64,000 bases of DNA from positions 62,001-126,000 of the forward strand of contig CAVXGQ010000005.1 of assembly GCA_963761425.1 (NCBI GenBank), read 5' to 3'. The position numbers and the translations under genes were made by a program. The notes beneath the pieces were generated by a model that was not told where the DNA came from, did not search any database, and saw nothing but the letters and a program-made list of their open reading frames with translations. This document shows positions 61,045 to 64,000 of this stretch, in pieces (the first letter of the stretch is position 1; the number at the start of each line of letters is the position of its first letter). Origin of the DNA: Bog-793 sp963761425. GTDB taxonomy: Bacteria; Actinomycetota; Acidimicrobiia; Acidimicrobiales; Bog-793.

Positions 61045-63104
61045 GCTGGTCGTAGTGGTGCTGCCACGCTGGAACCACTCGACATCGCGAGCGCACGGGC
61101 GCGCCTCGGTCTCAGCCTTCGCGAGCTCGGTGCCGAGGTCGGCGTCAGCAGGGCAACCGTCCAGCGATGGGAGCGGCGAGAGGCGTCGGTTCCAGATTCC
61201 CTGGAGCTCACGCTCCGCCGTCTCCTCGCGGCGGGAAAGGAGTCTCCCGAAGAGCGCGTATTGCGAATGGTCCGCCAGGCAGGCGCCGCCACGCGCTCCG
61301 AGCTCACCGTTGCTTGCTCCGATCGGCGCGAACGACGCGCTCTCTCCCGTCTCCTCGCGGCGGAGCGCTGGTTACGGCCGCGGTGCCCCGTCGGGACGCG
61401 CGAGGCCGTCACTATTTGCGCGAGGCCATCTGTCTGGCAGGCAGTTCGAGGGCTGCCGCCCTGCCGATTGTTTCGGGCCCAGAACTTGCTCGCGCGCGCA
61501 GGGGCGCCAGCCTGTCCATCTTCGAGCTGGCGGCGCGCCTTGGCGTCGCGCCATCGACATTGCGCGTCTGGGAAGCGACGTCGCCGCCAGCAGCTCGAGT
61601 CGCCAACCTTGCCGCGGCGCTGCGCCTCGAGGGGGGCGAACTCCGCGCCGCTCGAAAAGCGGCCGGCCTGTCCTTGCGCCAGCTTGGCGCGCGTGCCGGC
61701 GTAACCCTGTCAGTCGTCGACGCATGGGAGAGAGGCAAGCGGCCCATCCCTGCGCGTCGACTCGTCGCTCTCAGAGGAGCCCTAGCCGTGGCGCAAGAGT
61801 CTGCAGATGAGCGCCCCGCGGGGCTCGAAGAACGGATCGTCGAACTTGTGCGGCGCCGGCCAGGAAGGACGCCTGCAGACGTTCGCCACGAGCTGCGCAA
61901 GCGTCGGGCCGGTCGTTATCGCACTGGTGCCGAAACAGACCGCGCGCTCCGTCGGCTACTTCGGGGCGGTCGGATCGTCGCGGCAGAGGTGGCGATAGTC
62001 GACGGACAAGGCCGCGCGCGAACGCGCTCCCGCCTCTATGTGCCGCACGCCCGTCCGGCGTCTCGTGGTCTGAAGCTCACCGGTGATGAGCTCGGGGCGA
62101 GACGTGTTGGAGCGGGGCTAAGTCAGCAGCGACTCGGATCGGCCCTGGGGAAGACCGGCGGATTCGTGGGGTATTGGGAGCGGCGCGGATCAGCCCCCGT
62201 CCCCGAGCCTTGGGCGGCGCGACTGCTCGAGGAACTCGCCAGCACGCGGAATCGCCCCGATCCGACCGAGTTGGCTCGTGCCGGGATCGTCTCCGCAGTA
62301 GCACAACAGCCGGGATTGTCCCGCTGGCGGCTCCAAAAGGTTGTCGGGAATGGCAATTCGGCGCGCCGCGCGCTGCACGAACTCCTGCATTCGGGTGAGC
62401 TGGTGAGTGGGCGGGCATTTGACCGGCTCGGCCGTCAGTACGTCGGCCTGTACCAACGCGATCAGCCGAAGCAACGGGGCGACGCCTTTCGGCATGGCGA
62501 ATTGCGGCACGTGCGGGAGACCGCCGGTTGGACCGCTGGCGAGCTCGCCGTGGCGATCGGCGCTCGCGCCAGCACGGTCACGCGCTGGGAGTCCGGCGCA
62601 CGCCACTGCCCGCCCCGCCAGGTCACGGCCGTTCGCACTGTGCTTGCTGGTCCGCGGCCGGACCGTGCGCGCGACGAGCGACGTCTCGCTCGCTTGCTTG
62701 CGCTCGTCGCTCCGCCTGAGGGGGCGAGGCTGACCGAGCTCCTGCCGTTTCTCTCGAGCGATGTGGGCCGGGCGACGTTCGAGGCCGCTCTTGCTGGTGG
62801 CCTCATCCATGAGGAGGAGCGCACCGAACGCGATCGGCAAGGCCGGCCGTACCGGCGTCGCCGGGTCGTCACCGGACCGGCGCGAGCCGACGCTGAACCG
62901 CCCCCGGCGACGCTCACCGGTGCCGATCTGCGCACCGCACGCGAAGCCGCGGGCCTGAGCCAGGGCGAGTTGGCGCGGCGCCTCGGCCTCAGTCAAAGCA
63001 TGGTCAGCCGTTGGGAGCTCGGGCTCGCCAGAGTGCCGCTCGGGCACCTCGAGCGCGTTTGGACTGTCCTGGGAGGTTTGACCGCCAATTTGACTGCCCA
63101 GTGA
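61042..63104 (+). CDS. Poly-HTH protein: six XRE-type and four winged-helix-like domains, interrupted by a -1 frameshift
   Basis: Reading from ATG 61042 and shifting back one base near 61371 gives one 687-residue protein. XRE-type HTHs lie at about 15-65 (ARLGLSLRELGAEVGVSRAT), 145-195, 199-250 (AAGLSLRQLGARAGVTLSVV), 347-400, 485-535 and 627-678 (AAGLSQGELARRLGLSQSMV). Winged-helix-like segments with a basic wing lie at about 70-133, 262-335, 411-472 and 546-612. Before 61371 only the first frame is HTH-like; after it only the second is. The gap fits one missing G at CGCTGG/GTTACG, or a programmed slip. Stop at 63102-63104. It is the last gene before attR. Confidence 0.72.
63078..63100 (+). 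repeat. Candidate integrase arm sites, right end
   Basis: TTGACCGCCAA at 63078 and TTGACTGCCCAGTG at 63090 form a tandem pair with 12-base spacing like that at the left end. A further TTGACGCCCAGTG is at 63167. They overlap the 3' end of the poly-HTH gene, where they encode LTANLTAQ. Confidence 0.55.
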
Positions 63105-63204
63105 GCTGCTTTCGGCTGCCCGGCATTGACGCTAGCTGCAGTCGCATAGGCGCTGACCTGCGCCACTTGACGCCCAGTGCCACCCATTAATGCCGCGAGT
63201 CTGC

Positions 63205-63255
63205 CTGTAAATCTGCCGGCACAGCCTACGTAGGTTCAAATCCTACCCGGCCCAC
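63205..63255 (+). repeat. attR: displaced copy of the tRNA-Tyr 3' half
   Basis: It matches tRNA positions 49215-49265 with two mismatches, both outside the exact 32-base core (63224-63255). It is not a functional tRNA because the 5' half is missing. It marks the right boundary of the element. Confidence 0.88.
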
Positions 63256-63497
63256 TTATCCCTTTTGACAGGCCGGTTCTGTCGACCTTCGCTCCTAGGA
63301 CGGCGGCGCTTTCGGGTCCACCTCGCCAGCCGGTCGCCTAAAGGTTCGCCCGGTCTGGCGCTGGGGAGGTTCGGCCGGGTGGGGCCCCGGACCGCGCCCC
63401 CGATGAGCGTCCGGGCGCATCGCCGGTCCTTTCCACAAGCCCCGACCGCGACAGCTCGTCCCCAACTTTCCCGCTGCGGTGGCAGAATCTGGTCGGA

Positions 63498-64000
63498 ATG
63501 ACGCCCCTCGTGACCTCTTCGGGTAGGCCGGGCGCGTTCCAGGACCTGCCCGCGCCGGCCGGGGACCGCGTGGTGCGGCACCGGGGGATCGTCCTGGCGG
63601 TGCTCTGCGTGAGTCTCCTCGTCGTGAGCCTCGACACCACCATTCTCAACGTCGCGTTGCCGGCGATCGTGCGCGCCATGCACGCCACCTCGAGCCAGCT
63701 CCAGTGGATCGTCGACGCCTACGTGATCGTGTTCGCCGGGCTGTTGCTGGTGCTCGGCAGCCTCGGCGACCGCATCGGACGCAAGTGGGTTTTCTTGGGC
63801 GGGTTGGTGCTGTTCGCCGCGGGCTCCGCGACGTCAGCGTTCTCGACCACCCCCGACCGTCTCATCGCCGCCCGCGCCTTCATGGGGATCGGCGCGGCGG
63901 CGATCATGCCGTCGACCCTGTCCATCCTGGCCAGTGTGTTCACCGCGGCGGACGAGCGGCTCCAGGCCATCGGGATCTGGTCGGGCACCACCGGGCTCGG
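63498..64000 (+). CDS. MFS exporter, DHA2 (EmrB/QacA) type, 5' part only
   Basis: The frame is open from ATG 63498 to the window edge. A 30-residue polar leader is followed by hydrophobic helices with DTTILNVALPAIVRAMHA, QWIVDAYVIVFAGLLLVLGS and the family loop LGDRIGRKWVFL, then FMGIGAAAIMPSTLSIL. These are the hallmarks of 14-helix drug/proton antiporters. It is chromosomal, just outside the element. Substrate unknown. Confidence 0.88.
   Translation, partial: MTPLVTSSGRPGAFQDLPAPAGDRVVRHRGIVLAVLCVSLLVVSLDTTILNVALPAIVRAMHATSSQLQWIVDAYVIVFAGLLLVLGSLGDRIGRKWVFLGGLVLFAAGSATSAFSTTPDRLIAARAFMGIGAAAIMPSTLSILASVFTAADERLQAIGIWSGTTGL

Larger units (their letters stand above)
49234..63255. mobile_element. 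14.0 kb integrative element in tRNA-Tyr
   Basis: The last 32 bases up to 49265, covering the 3' end of the tRNA, are repeated exactly at 63224-63255, and the similarity extends leftwards to 19 more bases with two mismatches. Between them lie a tRNA-proximal tyrosine integrase, VapBC, a second recombinase, a TOPRIM protein, a P4-like ATPase, an AAA+ ATPase, a poly-HTH protein and three repeat arrays. No virion structural, portal, terminase, relaxase or FtsK-type transfer gene is visible. It is therefore best described as an integrated plasmid-like element or a satellite rather than a complete prophage or self-transmissible ICE. Synonymous positions look less uniformly G/C than in the nuo region. 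Confidence 0.9.

Noticed and set aside
63205..63255. A second tRNA gene
   Set aside because: Only the 3' half of tRNA-Tyr is present and the acceptor 5' strand and D arm are missing; it is attR.
49234..63255. A complete prophage or conjugative element
   Set aside because: No capsid, portal, terminase, tail, lysis, relaxase, VirB/TraB or FtsK-type gene is visible in any frame.

Overview
The window is high-GC DNA with dense, mostly leaderless gene strings. The gene set (mycothiol glycosyltransferase mshA, Ni-superoxide dismutase with its SodX protease, a Rex-hem cluster, a 14-gene nuo operon of actinobacterial layout, proC followed by a small HTH gene) points to an actinobacterium. An Acidimicrobiia-like lineage is my inference; no 16S or other species marker is present.

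Layout. 1-3930: a minus-strand ABC importer operon (solute-binding protein, two permeases, ATPase running off the left edge), probably for a polyamine, phosphonate or metal substrate. 4262-5160: a decayed IS3-type transposase. 5161-9318: three secreted proteins (a beta-propeller, a DUF4082-like protein, an LprG-like protein). 9757-11675: a glyoxylate/hydroxypyruvate reductase and glycerate kinase pair. 11797-17873: a minus-strand dipeptide/oligopeptide importer in which one permease is fused to one ATPase. 18622-22907: a small basic protein, a GH3 glycosidase, a PIG-L deacetylase, a DksA-like protein and the divergent sodN/sodX pair. 22956-31726: mshA, proC, an HTH gene, rex, hemA, a hemC-hemD fusion, hemB and hemL. 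31734-33031: a geranylgeranyl-reductase-family (MenJ-like) gene broken by one base in a G5 run. 33134-48573: nuoA to nuoN complete and co-directional, mostly with 1-4 base stop/start overlaps. 48591-49079: yajQ. 49183-49264: tRNA-Tyr(GTA). 63498 to the end: the start of a DHA2-type MFS exporter.

The accessory part is a 14.0 kb integrated element between the tRNA-Tyr 3' end (core 49234-49265) and an identical 32-base copy at 63224-63255. It carries a tRNA-adjacent tyrosine integrase with a small zinc-ribbon partner, a VapBC-type toxin-antitoxin pair with a palindromic operator, and a second, unusual tyrosine recombinase with duplicated core-binding domains and an unknown C-terminal domain. It also carries an integrase remnant, a winged-helix/AAA+/coiled-coil ATPase, a replication module (HTH-TOPRIM fusion plus P4-like ATPase/helicase) and a very unusual polypeptide with six XRE-type HTH domains alternating with four winged-helix-like domains (interrupted by an apparent -1 frameshift).

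The element has three families of short repeats spaced about two helical turns apart. The largest lies in an 894-base gene-free gap between the helicase and the AAA+ gene and looks like an iteron origin. My working model is that the poly-HTH protein (or the HTH-TOPRIM protein) reads one of these arrays to control replication or maintenance of the element. This is the most promising undescribed system in the window.
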